Assembly: GCF_963676685.1 (NCBI RefSeq)
Contig: NC_092345.1
Coordinates: 78,371,592-78,435,591 of the forward strand
Direction of reading: 5' to 3'
Origin: Mytilus edulis
Taxonomy: Eukaryota > Mollusca > Bivalvia > Mytilida > Mytilidae
DNA length: 64,000 bases
Shown here: positions 35,990 to 48,475 of the stretch, in pieces
Layout of the letters: the number at the start of each line of letters is the position of its first letter
How positions within the stretch are numbered: position 1 is the stretch's first letter
Notes under the pieces: generated by a model
What the model was told of the DNA's origin: nothing
The model's database searches: none
The model's input: only the letters and a program-made list of their open reading frames with translations
Made by a program: the position numbers and the translations under genes

Positions 35990-36411
35990 TAAAAAACAAC
36001 AAATATTTATGATAAAATATTGAATTGAACAAAATAGATTATGAAATAAAGTCAAATACTAAGAATATGTATTGGTATATAAAACACGAAATCGCGAAAA
36101 GGCGAAAACGCGAAATCGCGAAAACGCGAAAACGCGAAAAGGCGAAAAGGCGAAAACGCGAAAAGGCGAAAACGCGAAAAGGCGAAAAGGCGAAATCGCG
36201 AAGTCGAAAACGCGAAAACGCGAAGTCGAAAACGCGAAAACGCGAAGTCGAAAACGCGAAATCGGAAAGAAAAAATATTTCGCGTTTTCGCGTTTTCGAC
36301 TTCGCGTTTTCGCGTTTTCGACTTCGCGATTTCGCGTTTTCGCGTTTTCGCCCTATATAATATGATGGGCGAAAACGCGAAAACGCGAAATGGCCTTAAC
36401 CGGCCACCATA
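35849..36411. repeat. Right inverted arm of the Penelope-like unit
   Basis: About 563 bp, the reverse complement of the left arm apart from copy-number changes in the CGCGAAAA array (36080-36400). It overlaps the 3' cleavage product of the ribozyme at 35842-35989. Confidence 0.9.
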
Positions 36412-36804
36412 CAAATTAGAGATTTTACCCCAATTTCACGGTCCACTGAACATAGAAAATGATTGTGCGAGTGGGGCATTCGTGTACTGAGGACACATTC
36501 TTGTTCGCCTTGCAAAAGTAGTTGAACCGGTTTTGTGCATTGTTATGAATTGAACCTGCATTGATTTCACGACATGTCACAGTGAAATATCCAATGAAGT
36601 GACCACTGTCCAGTAAGAAAATCATTTGAGCTCTTTTAAACCTGTATAATGTCATTGCAAAATCATTTCTGCCTAGAAAAACACGAAACATTCATTGAAA
36701 CACTTCTTTCTGTACTGATTGTGGTTTTTTTTATCAGGACCTGAACTAATAGTAAGAACATCATAATATTCAGTATGCTAAAAAGAAGTGTTATGAAAGC
36801 GGCA

Positions 36805-36960
36805 GGGCCGGGTCCAGCCATTTAAAAAAGGGGGTCCTAACCCCGGACAAAAGGGGATAGAGTTCCAACTACATGTCCCCATCCAAATGCACTGATCGTC
36901 CAAAAAAAGGGGTCCATCGGACCCCCGGAACCCCCGCCCCCCTGGATCCGCCACTGAGGT
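36805..36960. repeat. Second copy of the GC-rich GGATCC repeat
   Basis: GGGTCCAGCCATTT...CCCCCCTGGATCCGCCACTG, the reverse orientation of 21090-21245. Confidence 0.65.
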
Positions 36961-37084
36961 TTTTTTTTATCGTTCAGCTGCTGTCCTGTTGACATATGTA
37001 AAATATCTCCAATATTAAGTCTCTGGATCATAGTGGGTGCCATATTACCTTTTATTTTTTTTTAAAACGTGCTTTGTATATAGA

Positions 37085-37590
37085 AATAAGAAGATGAGGT
37101 ATGAGTGCCAAATGAGACATCTTTCCAACAAAGACATAATTTAGTAAAGTAAGCAGTCATAGGTCCAATGCTGAAAAGTAAGCTATGATATTAATGACCC
37201 ATAAATTACTTGTGTAAAACAATCAAAAAAACAAAAAAAACAAAACAAAAACCAGCCCAATTAAATATATAAAAGGACAAGAAATCTATACCATCAAAAA
37301 AAAATATATTGTATACTAGGAGCCTGTATTTCAGTGGTTGTCGTTTGTTTATGTGTTACATATTTGTTTTTCGTTCATTTTTTTTAATATAATTAAGGCC
37401 GTTAGTTTTCTCGTTTGAATTGTTTTACATTGTCATATCAGGGACTTTTATAGATGACTTTGCGGTATGGGCTTTGCTTATTGTTGAAGGCCGTACGGTG
37501 ATCTATAAATGTTAATTTCTGTGTCATTTTGGTCTCTTGTGGACAGCTGTCTCATTGGCAATCATACCACATCTTCTTTTTTATTATAAA
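37085..37590. repeat. Inverted pair of the CCAATGAGACAAC repeat
   Basis: 37085-37270 forward and 37380-37590 reverse, so the outer ends (GAGGTATGAGTGCCAAATG and GGCAATCATACCACATC) face each other. Confidence 0.6.
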
Positions 37591-38059
37591 TCCAACGCTG
37601 CAATTTTCACAATTTTCCACCTTGTCGCACATACATATTGCAGATTTAAGAAATCAGCTGTAATGATTTTATTCAGTTTGGCAAATGTCCGAGCCCGTTA
37701 AAAAAGAACAAACTTAAACTACAGTTGCTGACTTCACTACCTTCAAAAAAAGGGAACAGTTTGGAAGTCCCATATACTGAAATGTGACCAACAAAAATAC
37801 TTATAGATTTTGTTAACACTGCCATGTATGTAAATATTTCTTCGCCTTTTTTACGAACACAAAATTCAAGGATCCTACATTTGCCTTTAATCATCTATAC
37901 GAACATTGCTGTACTCTTAAATATCAGCACCGGCTGTTATCGACGGCTTACTTTACACCAGTAAGTTTGTCTCATGGATAATTGTGTTTTTTCGCTGTTG
38001 TTTCGTTGCTTCTGGTGGACAAATACATGAAATCTCTGTGCCATCATCAAACATGTTAA

Positions 38060-39055
38060 TGGCTATATATCGGGTAATTCAAACCCTTTTTTCTTCGCAA
38101 TAATATTCAAGATAATAGCCCAAAATCTGCAAAATTTCCTTAAAATTACTAATTCGGGGGCAGCAACCCAACAACGGGTTGTCCAATTCGTCTGAAAATT
38201 GCAGGGCAGATAGATCTTGACCTGATAAACAATTTAACCCCTGTCAGATTTGCTCTAAATGCTTTGGTTTCAGAGATATAAGCCAAAATCTACATTTCAC
38301 CCCTATGTTCTATTTTTAGCCATGGCGGCCATCTTGGTTGGTTGGCCGGGTCAGGTCACACTTTTTGTAAACAACATACCCCAAACATGATTGTGGCCAA
38401 GTTTGGATTAATTTGGCCCAGTAGTTTCAGAGGAGAAGATTTTTGTAATAGATAACTGAGATTTACGAAAAATGGTTAAAAATTGACTATAATGGAAAAT
38501 TGACTATTAAGGGCAATTACTCCTAAAGGGGTCAATTGACCATTTCGGTCATGTTGACTTATTTGTAAATCTTACTTTGCTGAACATTATTGCTGTTTAC
38601 TGATTACCTCTATCTATAATAATATTCAAGATAATAGCCCAAAAACGGTATAATTTCCTTAAAATTGCCAATTCCAGGGCAGCAACCCAACAACGGGTTG
38701 TCCGATTTGTCTGAAAATTTCAGGGCAGCTAGATCTTGACCTGCTAAACAATTTAACCCCCATGTCAGATTTGCTCTAAATGCTTTGGTTTTACATTTTA
38801 CCCCTATGTTCTATTTTTAGCCATGGCGGCCATCTTGGTTGGTTGGCCGGGTCACGCCACACATTTTTTTAACAAGATACCCCAATAAAATCTTGAAATC
38901 TTGAAATCTTGAATGATTATGGCCAAGTTTAGTTTAATTTGGCCCAGTAGTTTCAGAGGAGAAGATTTTTGTAAAAGCTAACGACAACGGACGACGGACA
39001 ACGCCTGATGCAAAGTGATGAGAAAAGCTCACTTGGCCCTTTGGGCCAGGTGAGC
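38060..39055 (+). repeat. Two-copy GGGCAATAACTCC-family block
   Basis: Copies of about 540 bp share AATATTCAAGATAATAGCCC, GCAACCCAACAACGGGTTGTCC, GCCATGGCGGCCATCTTGG and end in GGCCCTTTGGGCCAGG. No protein is encoded. Confidence 0.7.
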
Positions 39056-40379
39056 TAAAAAACCGGTCAGTTTCCAAGTCATACCAAAGGTAACTAGGTC
39101 TTATTACAAATACAAGATATATATCAACTGATAGCAAAAGGTGCTTGACATTTGAACATATATACAGGACTAAATTATATAAAGTGACAGCAATAAAAAA
39201 TAATCAATAGATAACATGACTCAAGTACAAATACAGGAAATATACTCAATAGTGGCAAAAGGTTACATTACTTTTGTTCAAATACAGGTAAAAAACCAAG
39301 TGAATGAAATTTAAATATATGAGACACCAAGTGAAAGCCATAGGTTTATTTAATGGCCTTTGTTTAAATCCAGGACATATATCAAGTAATAGCATTACAA
39401 ACAAATACAGAGCAGACATCAGTTGAATGCAACAGACTTAAAAACAGACATGTTCACTTGTACATGTTTGTGTGAAGCACAGGGACATATACTAAGTGAT
39501 TACTATAGGAAAAATGGCCTTTCTACAAATACAACACCATCCGTATCTTTATTGAAAATCACAGTTCAACAGAAATAATATTAAAATAAATAGCCACAGT
39601 TTGGCATCATGATCATTAAAAGTACATTGTATAGAAATGTTAGGCTCAAAGGTTATAAATTAATTGATGGAGTTCATGTCTTCAGCAAATGCAATTTGTC
39701 CATCCAGCATTATTCTCCACGCTGTTATCATTTCCTTCTACGAACTGGTTTTGATGCATTTGTCTCCCCTTGTTTAAATCCCTCTGAAAATTTACTAACA
39801 CTGTCAAACCCTGTTAAAAAAAATACACACACAATTAAAACATGTTGTTGAAAATACAAAACATAAGTAAAACCGAAATCATATGTGCAGTGAAAAGATA
39901 TGACTTCAATTTATTTGATTAAATTATTAACAAGGAAACAACATATGCTGCTAGAAAGGGCACATAAGTCAGCTATATAGAATTAAAAAATTGTTACATT
40001 GTACCAATGTTTTATCCAGAGCTCCAATATACAGAAAAAAACACTTTTTGGGACATCCAGTTTCAACAATTTGGTAAGGGTTCCCCTGACCTTGACTAAC
40101 CCACCATTTGTAGAAACACATTGCTAACCATTTTTTTCTAATCCAATTTCCATAACTTCCTTTAGGTAGGCATAACTGAAATTCTTATCTGTCTGGCATA
40201 AAGTTAAATCATATAAATACCTGATTCTTTTGCTTTCTGACTAACAAACACTGTAAGTTGGGCTGCTCTTCTTACTGGCTTACTGTCAGCTAACTGATAA
40301 AAAAGATTGAGCATAAAGTTGTTATAGTACATTTGTAATTTACCCCTTTTTAGAAAATAAAACTGATGCAACATGCAAC
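39056..40379. other. Low-complexity sequence, no gene
   Basis: 39100-39560 repeats the loose phrase CAAATACAGG...ATATATCAA...GTGATAGCAAAAGG several times at irregular spacing. The rest is AT-rich and featureless. Confidence 0.45.
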
Positions 40380-40739
40380 ATGTGTGTCCGAGCGAGAACT
40401 GCTAATTTATGTATTACTGAAAAATTATTACACCAGGGTTTTCGATATCACAAACTAGTCAAAACATTTACTAAATTTTATCATCGGTATAAAGACATTA
40501 TTCGTAAATATAGCTCAACATGCAGACTTTTAATACGTTCAGGTATTTCACATCCAATTTTTTATGGTAATATTCTTTATAAAGCACAAAGGTGTCAGTA
40601 TTCACCTCAGAAACTTACAAAACCTTTGAATAGACTTATTAAGAAGGGATATAATTACGATACTGTTGTCAAGTCATTAAAGATTGCATATTTTGGCGTT
40701 AATATTGAGTCATTGATAAGGTCTTTGCATCGGAACTAA
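40380..40739 (+). pseudogene. C-terminal fragment of a retroelement protein
   Basis: A 119-codon frame with KLLHQGFRYHKLVKTFTKFY, RSGISHPIFYGNILYK and LNRLIKKGY. I recognise this only as a C-terminal tail common in mussel retroelement reverse-transcriptase proteins. It is followed directly by the long 3' UTR with the GGGGCCAGCTGAAGG block at 41232, so the piece is a 5'-truncated retroelement copy (40380-41378), not a host gene. Confidence 0.55.
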
Positions 40740-41378
40740 ACACATTTATTCTAAAAACAGTTGTTGGCATGACACGGGTTATGTTCTTCTCATATATGTT
40801 ATGATGGTATGATACTAAACCCCTAACGGGAAGGATTGTGCCTGATGTTCATATGATGAAATCATAATCTTTCAGTCAGTTTAGTTGAAGTCTGGAGCTG
40901 GCATGTCAGTTAACTGCTAGTAGTCTGTTGTTATTTATGTATTATTGTCATTTTGTTTATTTTCTTTGGTTACATCTTCTGACATCAGACTCGGATTTCT
41001 CTTGAACTGAATTTTAATGTGCGTTTTGTTATGCGTTTACTTTACTACATTGGTTAGAGGTATAGGGGGAGGGTTGAGATCTCACAAACATGTTTAACCC
41101 CGCCGCATTTTTGCGCCTGTCCCAAGTCAGGAGCCTCTGGCCTTTGTTAGTCTTGTATTATTTTAATTTTAGTTTCTTGTGTACAATTTGGAAATTAGTA
41201 TGGCGTTCATTATCACTGGACTAGTATATATTTGTTTAGGGGCCAGCTGAAGGACGCCTCCGGGTGCGGGAATTTCTCGCTACATTGAAGACCTGTTGGT
41301 GACCCTCTGCTGTTGTTTTTTATTTGGGCGGGTTGTTGTCTCTTTGACACATTCCCCATTTCCATTCTCAATTTTATA
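40740..41378 (+). repeat. 3' UTR of the same retroelement copy
   Basis: Includes AGGGGGAGGGTTGAGATC, CCCAAGTCAGGAGCC and the terminal GGGGCCAGCTGAAGG...CCATTCTCAATTTTAT. The middle phrases recur in reverse at 61165-61255. Confidence 0.6.
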
Positions 41379-42556
41379 TATATAAATTTATGTTTTGTGA
41401 GTGATCATAAAAACTATATTCAAACTTTTCAAATTACATTACATTATAACCTATCAATGTGTGTGAATGATTTTGGGAGAAGGTATGACAAAACATCTTT
41501 TTTGGTCTCTTAAATTATAAAATTGAGAATGATTATCAATCTACCAAAGCATGCAAATTACATCAATCAAATGTTTATCACACATCCATATCAATATTTG
41601 TGTATTTTGCCTCACATATTAGCATTAGGGTCTCAAACTTCTAAAATTCATTTCTAAGTAGCAAAAAACACCAAATTAGCCAGCTCATACATGTATGTCC
41701 TTGTTATCTACAAAGTTTCATGAAATCTGTTGTGTGATTTCAGAGGAGTTGAGATGGCAACCTGTTACAGTAGTATATTATTGCCAAAATTCCTAATTCC
41801 TAGGGCATAACTCTTAGAGAAAACTCTAATTTGACATTAAAATTAGAAAGATCATATCATAGGGAACATGTACATGTATACTTAAAGTTTCAAGCTGATT
41901 GGACTTCAACTTCATCAAAAACTACCTTGACCAAAAACTTTTAAACTTAAGCAAGACAGACATACAATCAAACTGACGAATGAATTGACGCGCAGACCGA
42001 AATACAATGCCATTAATTATAAGTGGGCCATAAAAATCATGATAAACACTATATCAGAGAAAATATTAAGCACTTACTTTTTGAATCATTTGTTCATTAT
42101 TCAGCAAATATCTGGAAAAGAGAATAAGGATAATTATTATTCAATATTATTATACTTCAGGTTAAAATGACAGATTTTGATTCGCTAATTAAATGGAGAT
42201 AACTTACCCTATACCATGTATAGTATCACATGGCCATGTGTGAAATTTTTGAATAACACCCTCTCCTGCATAACAATCAAAATCATTAATTTTAAGGACA
42301 ATGAAGTGAATTTACATCAATAATTTTGAATACAATGCTAAAGTTCTCTGTAATGACATCAGAAATTGTTATAATAAAAGATACAGCTTGCTTAACTTTT
42401 GTTGTTTTTCTAGCTGCAATGTTGTTGTGTACATGATGCATAGTTTATAACTTTCCATCTAAAATTTTAAAGACAATATATAATAGCAGAACATTTGGTA
42501 TAATAAATTATATGTTAACATCATTTTGCAATAACTTTTAATGTTATTCATGTTGT

Positions 42557-43140
42557 GACACTGACGGGATTGCTTTCCTTTGAACATGTGTTAGATACTT
42601 AGTCAGCTGTAAGCGGTTCTGATAAGGTAAAACTTCTTTAGCTCAGTCCGTTAACACGCTGCCTTGTAATACAGAAGTCCCGGGTTCCAGATACAGTGGA
42701 GACAAGCAATTTTGTAATGAAATTCATGCTCTCTGGTTACTTTGAAGCCCAACTAAAAACCCATGGTGCTTAGAGCGGAATTCTAGCTATGGTATGTTTG
42801 TGTGAGAGCCAAAATGGTATGATGACTCTTGAGGTGGGGAAGTGTGACGGGATTGCTTCTCTTTGAATGTGTGTTAGATATCTAGTCAGCCGTAAGCTGT
42901 TGAGCTAAGGAAGTAAGCTCAGACGGTTAACACGCTCCCTTGTAACACAGAGGTCCCGGGTTCGAGTCATGGTGGAGACTAGTCCAAATAATCATGACAT
43001 CATGAAAGGCTATTATATTTTTTTTCTTTGAAGCCTTACATCGACGCAGGAAGGCGTCAAAGCAAAAATTAAAAATTTGGACTAGGTGGAGCAAAGCAAT
43101 TTTGTAATGAAATTCATGCTCTCCGGTTACAATGTCATTA
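42557..43140 (+). repeat. Two tRNA-derived SINE copies in tandem
   Basis: Copy 1 (42557-42740) and copy 2 (42843-43140) share GGGATTGCTTC, TAGCTCAG-like A box, GTTAACACGCT, and GTCCCGGGTTC B box, ending in TTGTAATGAAATTCATGCTC. The second copy is broken by a 107-bp insertion. Confidence 0.65.
42979..43085. mobile_element. 107-bp MITE inside a SINE
   Basis: Tips CTAGTCCAAAT / ATTTGGACTAG are an exact 11-bp inverted repeat. GTGGAG at 42972-42977 and 43086-43091 looks like the target duplication. SINE copy 1 gives the uninterrupted sequence (GTGGAGACAAGC). Confidence 0.7.
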
Positions 43141-43274
43141 GTTATGAAGGTACCCCAATTACAAACCTCAGTTGTGGATGGGAGAGTGAAAATCCCTTTT
43201 CTAAGATTGGGCCAAGTCAGAAAAAGTGGGATATCCCCTGTTTTCAGACTTTTAGAAGAGTTGTTTCAAATACA

Positions 43275-44055
43275 TTGTATGATCAGTCAGGGGACTTACT
43301 TAAATAAGTGATTTTTAAATCACTTATTTTAGTAGCAAATTCAAAGTTTTGTCACAAATTGTGATTTTGTAGTTTTACCAAAATTTTAAACACATAGGTT
43401 TAAAAAATATCTTTTCATTAGTAAAATTAAAAAAAATGAATGTTTTGCCTCTTTTAAGTATCAAGGTTTATGCCTTTGATGCTATCATTTAGCTGCAAAT
43501 TCTATTTTAGTTGAAAAAATGCTATAATAATGGCTTTACATAATGATCTGATACTTTCTTAACAGATTTTTCCCAGCAGTGGGAGTATTTTTCCTGTAAA
43601 GTTTAAGGTTTAATCTTTCAGATTCTAATGTAATAAAATTCTACTGATCGCGATAAAAATTTCACTGTTCGGGGGTGTTGAAATTAGTGGGGTTATTAAA
43701 ATAATGATACTTAAAGAAGTGATTTTTGGGAAGGAAATTGAGGTATGATTTTTATGTCATTATCCTAGATTCAGTACAAGGTCTTCACCTGAAATGACCT
43801 GGTCATCCTAGACAACACAGATGTTGGTTCAGATAAGTTTAGAAACAAAATTAGTCCCTGGATCATTAGTATTCTATATTTAAACATTGTTAAAGCTACA
43901 GTAAAATTAAATCACTTCTTCTAGTGATTATTTTGTACTGCCTAAATAGGTGATTATTAAAGAAAGACAACTCTTACTTTCAACCTTTATGGAAATAATG
44001 TTACTTGAATCAGTGATTTAGAAAATCACTCATTTAAGTAAGTCCCCTGACTGAA
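43275..44055. mobile_element. MITE with AAGTGATTT subterminal palindromes, copy 1
   Basis: Tips TCAGTCAGGGGACTTACTT / AAGTAAGTCCCCTGACTGA. Near the tips and inside lie AAGTGATTT...AAATCACTT pairs. The body matches 48476-48924 in the opposite orientation. Confidence 0.75.
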
Positions 44056-44059
44056 TCCC

Positions 44060-46258
44060 TGATATCTCGGCCTATAACAAAATCGGACTATAACAAACTC
44101 GGCCTTACACATAATCGGCCTCCAAAAATCGGACTATAACAAACTCAGACTATACCAAACTCGGACTACTAGAAGAATATAAGACATATATAAGTATAAT
44201 TTTGGTCGTTGCTGCTATTGGGAATTAATTTTTTTTTAATTTACCTACAATTAATTAAATAATTTATTTTAAAATTTTTTGAAGGGGATAAACAAAAATA
44301 TGTTAACATGATAGATATCTATATATAAATAAAAAGTACAAAAAACTTCTTTTTAATATGAAAATTCACCACTGATTTGTCTTTTCAGTATAATTATTTG
44401 TAATAATGTCCCTCTCTGAAAATAATTTTTTATTATATGCATATCTTAATTGATTATGACATTATGTCACGTGTATCGTTGACACCTTTTTAATCACCAT
44501 AAGTTAAACAAACAACTGGCACATGTACTGATGACACAGGTGTAAGGATCTTGATAATGATCAATATCAAGCCATTATTCAAATAACCATGAACATAATC
44601 AAATTTCAATAAAACAGCTATTTCACAGGTTCATGTATTGCATTTCTTAAACACAAATAATCATTAATTGATTAAATTTCTTCACATTTTCATTTGAATT
44701 TTAGTCTTAAAACTAACTCTTATCAAAAGAAAATCCAGCACCTTAGAATGGAACATCCAGTGGGTGACTTAGCATGTTGTCTTTCGGGAGAAAGGAGAAA
44801 AAAATTCCTTGGACGCGGTCAATGATTCCTTTAACAAGAATATATATCACCCATATTGAACAATGATTATCGATGTCAGTTTCTAATTCTTATACCACAA
44901 AAATAATAACTGAAACAATACATATTTATTAAACAATTATCTTATATTTAATGCCAAACAAGCATTTGGGTTTACGATTGCATTTCTTGTTTTAAAGAAA
45001 GCAACTTGTTTAAACATATCAAATCAACTCATATAACAAATATTTAATACATTTCTATATATTGTTTTTTTTTTAAATATTTATTATAATCTCATAAATT
45101 CGTATATAATTTTAATATAATTTTAATATATAAAGCGTTTTTTTGTTGTTAAAGTATATAATTTTAATGTATAACGTGACGGTACCCAAATTGCACCTAT
45201 TTTGACAGTTTTTTCAACTACGTTTTTTTATGATTAAGACAAAAGTTTCAATTTTGTGTTTATTTTGTAGCCGTATCGTTCTTTACTATATAGGTACACC
45301 AATTTGATTTTCAATTTATATGGAATCATAGAAAAATTGGTCTGAACTAACCTCCAAACCATCAATGATTCTGTAATGAGGAGTACCCAAATTGCATCCA
45401 TGCTTAAACTCGCATCGTCAAAAGTCGAATAACAGAGCTTTTGTTAATTTTTTTCAAATATTTTGAACAATTGGATATTTGTCCATGCTTACTCTTCTTT
45501 TTTTAAGAAATGAATACTTGAAACATATTGTATTTTCTAATTTCAAAAAGATGACGTTTTGATGACGTCGCATGGCGACGTTTCAGTACATTTTGCTTTT
45601 TCAGTAAACACTTTATCTATTGATAAATACTGTGAACGTTTTGTGTATATCTAAATATATTTACCTATTTTGAAAGACATGTATAGTATCAAAACATAAA
45701 AATACAAATTGTTTAGTCTCTAGGAGATCTTGTAAGATATCTGCTGCTATTTTTGCTAAATAGGTGCAATTTGGGTACTCGTTGCAATTTGGGTTAAAGT
45801 TTTTTTTTTTGTTAAAGTAAAAAAAAACAATCTACTAATCGTAGTCCGAGTTTGTTCAATATATTTCTGCATATAAATAATGGTAGGCCGAGTTTGTTCC
45901 AGTCCGAGTTTGTTACTGTATAGTCCGATTCTGAGAGGTGATGCGGATGAGAATCCTCTAGATTTTCCATAGACTTCAATGTAAATTAATTTAATTGATA
46001 TATATCAACACCAGTTGAATCTAGTAATTTTACCGACTTAATATTGTTAAAGACACTATATAATATCTCCATTTTGATTTTTATCATACTATATCCTCTG
46101 GTTAAAAAATAATCAGCAATATAAATAATCAGTTAACACCTTCAAATAGATGAAAAATCTAGAGGAATCCTATCTGCATCACCCCTTGAAAAATTTAAAT
46201 GCCAGGATGTCCGGATCTGAGAATAGGCCGATTTTGTTTTAGTCCGAGTTATCCAGCA
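44060..46258. mobile_element. Foldback element with CGGACTATAACAAACT arms, containing nested elements
   Basis: The left arm 44065-44170 has about six variants of TCGG(A/C)CTATAACAAACTCGG. The right arms 45840-45930 and 46210-46250 carry the reverse complement (AGTCCGAGTTTGTT). Inside is an inverted pair built on GTACCCAAATTGCACC (45185 and 45762) and another on GAGGTGATGCGG...AATCCTCTAGATTTT (45932-45967 and 46153-46190), so at least two later insertions are stacked in it. No coding frame. Confidence 0.6.
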
Positions 46259-47244
46259 GCCCCAGACTGATGATAATTTTCCCTAATTTGGAGTTAAAAA
46301 TTAGGTGATGTTTTTTTTAATCTTTACTTGCAACAGCAAAAAAACCTAAGGGGCAGTGCCTTATTTGGGATTTTTAAAACTAATAAAAGGGGAAAGGGGT
46401 TGTTGCAAAATAGGATTATGCACTGACTTATGGGACACAATCTTTTCTGTATATTTTTAACGAATATGAAATCTTAAAATAAAAATGAACAATGATATCA
46501 TGATAAAATATACCTTAATAATGATCTGATAGGCATTTCATTTGTATTTGTTGACCTCTAACAGTCTAAATCAGAATTTTTCATAACAGTATCTGGTACC
46601 TATAGTAATTAAACCAGTTTGTCTTACAAATAGATACACGCCATAGAATTTATCATACTTTGTTTCTTATTAAAAAAAATTATATACATTTAAATACTCT
46701 TGAAAACAATAAGAAAATATAAAGTAAATTCATCTTTGATTCAGGAAGATATGTCACAAATATATTTAAATGAGTAAATTAAATAATTAATAAAAAAAAT
46801 TGTATGCTGTATATCCGACCTAAAAAATTATCTCCCCTAAAGCGCCTTTATCGTTACAAAACGTGTGTTATTATATAAACTAAAAATGTAGTCTAAACTG
46901 GTACTGGTCATTGCCAAACAGTTGCGAGGAATAATAACTTCTAATGATACTATTTTATTTTTAATTCTCCTCATCCAATTTATTTCAGGTAAGTAATTAA
47001 AGCCAGAAAAAGAAATTAGAAGTTAAAAACTAAAAAAGGGGGCTGCACATAATTTTACATAACAATTGACGTGAATTGTCTGTGCAACAGAACAACAATA
47101 AATTTTTCATGGGAGTGTGTGGCTGTATTACACTGGCCTGTCTGTTTAACCATCAAGTGGTTTCATAAGTCTTTAATCCTTCTATCATGTCAATCTGGCC
47201 CCAAATTAAGTCATTGATCCGGCCTGATGAGTGATGTCCATCCA

Positions 47245-48043
47245 GGTATCGGGATCGTTCGCCCTGATTACATGTTCGCCCTAGGTTCGTTCGCACTGAG
47301 TTTGTTCGCCCTGGTAATCCGTTCGCCCTGGGTTCGTTCGCCCTATTTTCATTTATGATATGTACAATGTATACGTTACATTAATGAAAGAAATATATAT
47401 TTATATATATTAAAATTTATGTATATCTATTAAAAGTTAAATACAGAATATTAATGAAATAAAATTCTTGGCTGCATTGTTACACTTTATTTTATAATTA
47501 CTTTTAATTACTGTTGATTGAATTTTGATTGCTGATAATTTGAAATTTTGATATCACTGATTGGTATATGAATTGTCTTTGATGGATTAATAATGAAAAT
47601 AACATTTTTCTCAAATAAAATTTTTACAAAGTTATTGCCAAACTGTACAAGCCGTCCGACAACCTACTAGACAACGTTCAGCCGCTGCAGTAAAGAATTT
47701 TAGATCAATAAACACTTTGAACTTTGAACACTTTCTTATGTATAACTTTAGTACTCCTAACGTATCATTTTTATTGATCAAATCATATGTGGAAATGTAA
47801 AGTAAAAGGATGTGTGATAGTGATTTCCTAGTAACGTAATTACATACAGATACTAACTTAGTTCTCAATAGTTCGTAAATATTCGGCGAAATTGTAGACT
47901 GACTTCAACATATTCAATTAAATACACACAACACAATACTATAATAAAAAATAAAAATCAGGGCGAACGGTCTCAGGGCGAAACGGAACTAGGGCGAACA
48001 GCAACTAGGGCGAACCGAAATCAGGGCGGACGGACCCGGATTC
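47245..48043. mobile_element. Foldback element with GTTCGCCCT arms and 8-9-bp duplication
   Basis: The left arm has five GTTCGCCCT units (47258-47345) and the right arm four or five AGGGCGAAC units (47960-48032). GTCCATCCA is repeated exactly at 47236-47244 and 48044-48052. The interior of about 600 bp is AT-rich without a frame. Confidence 0.75.
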
Positions 48044-48475
48044 GTCCATCCAACCCCATATTTAAAGTCGATCCAGCCCAATAAAAAAAATATATTTATA
48101 AGGAATACTAGTGAAGTCATATATGAAATGAAATTCATAATTTTTTTAAGAAAAAAGGTGTACAGACGTCTGGCAAGGCTATACAACACATTATAATTAT
48201 TTGGACTAGGTGTATGGTAAAAAAAAAGTTGGCCTTTGACGAATGTTTTTATTAGATGAGTATTTTTAACAACTATGTTGATGATGTTTTCCTTACAAGC
48301 ATGACAAGTTTTCAAGATTATTGGGTATAATTATAGAGGGTTGTAAAGGGTAATTATTGTGCAACATGTTTTGTCATTTTTATTTCACGTGCAGCCGTGA
48401 AAAAGGTTTGTTATTCACTGTGTTTTGTGAAATCAGTAAAAAGATCTAAAGTGCAAGCACATTTTTAATTGTATC

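Larger units (their letters stand above)
32892..36411. mobile_element. 3.5-kb foldback unit carrying a Penelope-like reverse transcriptase and hammerhead ribozyme
   Basis: The tips TATGGTGGCCGGTTAAGG and its reverse complement are exact. The unit is flanked by CAAATT at 32886-32891 and 36412-36417. The flanking DNA is one dispersed repeat whose uninterrupted version lies near 16360-16460, where GCCAAATTAGAG is unbroken. That identifies the insertion point and the 6-bp duplication. Each arm has an outer block of CGCGAAAA-type tandem motif and an inner block of unique sequence. Between the arms are short leader repeats and a single reverse-transcriptase frame. Penelope-like elements are known to carry terminal repeats in direct or inverted orientation and hammerhead ribozymes, so this is best read as one such unit with inverted arms. 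Confidence 0.85.

Noticed and set aside
40380-40739. Host protein-coding gene of 119 codons
   Set aside because: The sequence looks like a retroelement protein tail and is followed by a known dispersed retroelement 3' UTR.
42640-42690. tRNA gene
   Set aside because: A- and B-box-like blocks are present but no acceptor stem pairs. The whole unit is duplicated at 42843, so it is a tRNA-derived SINE.
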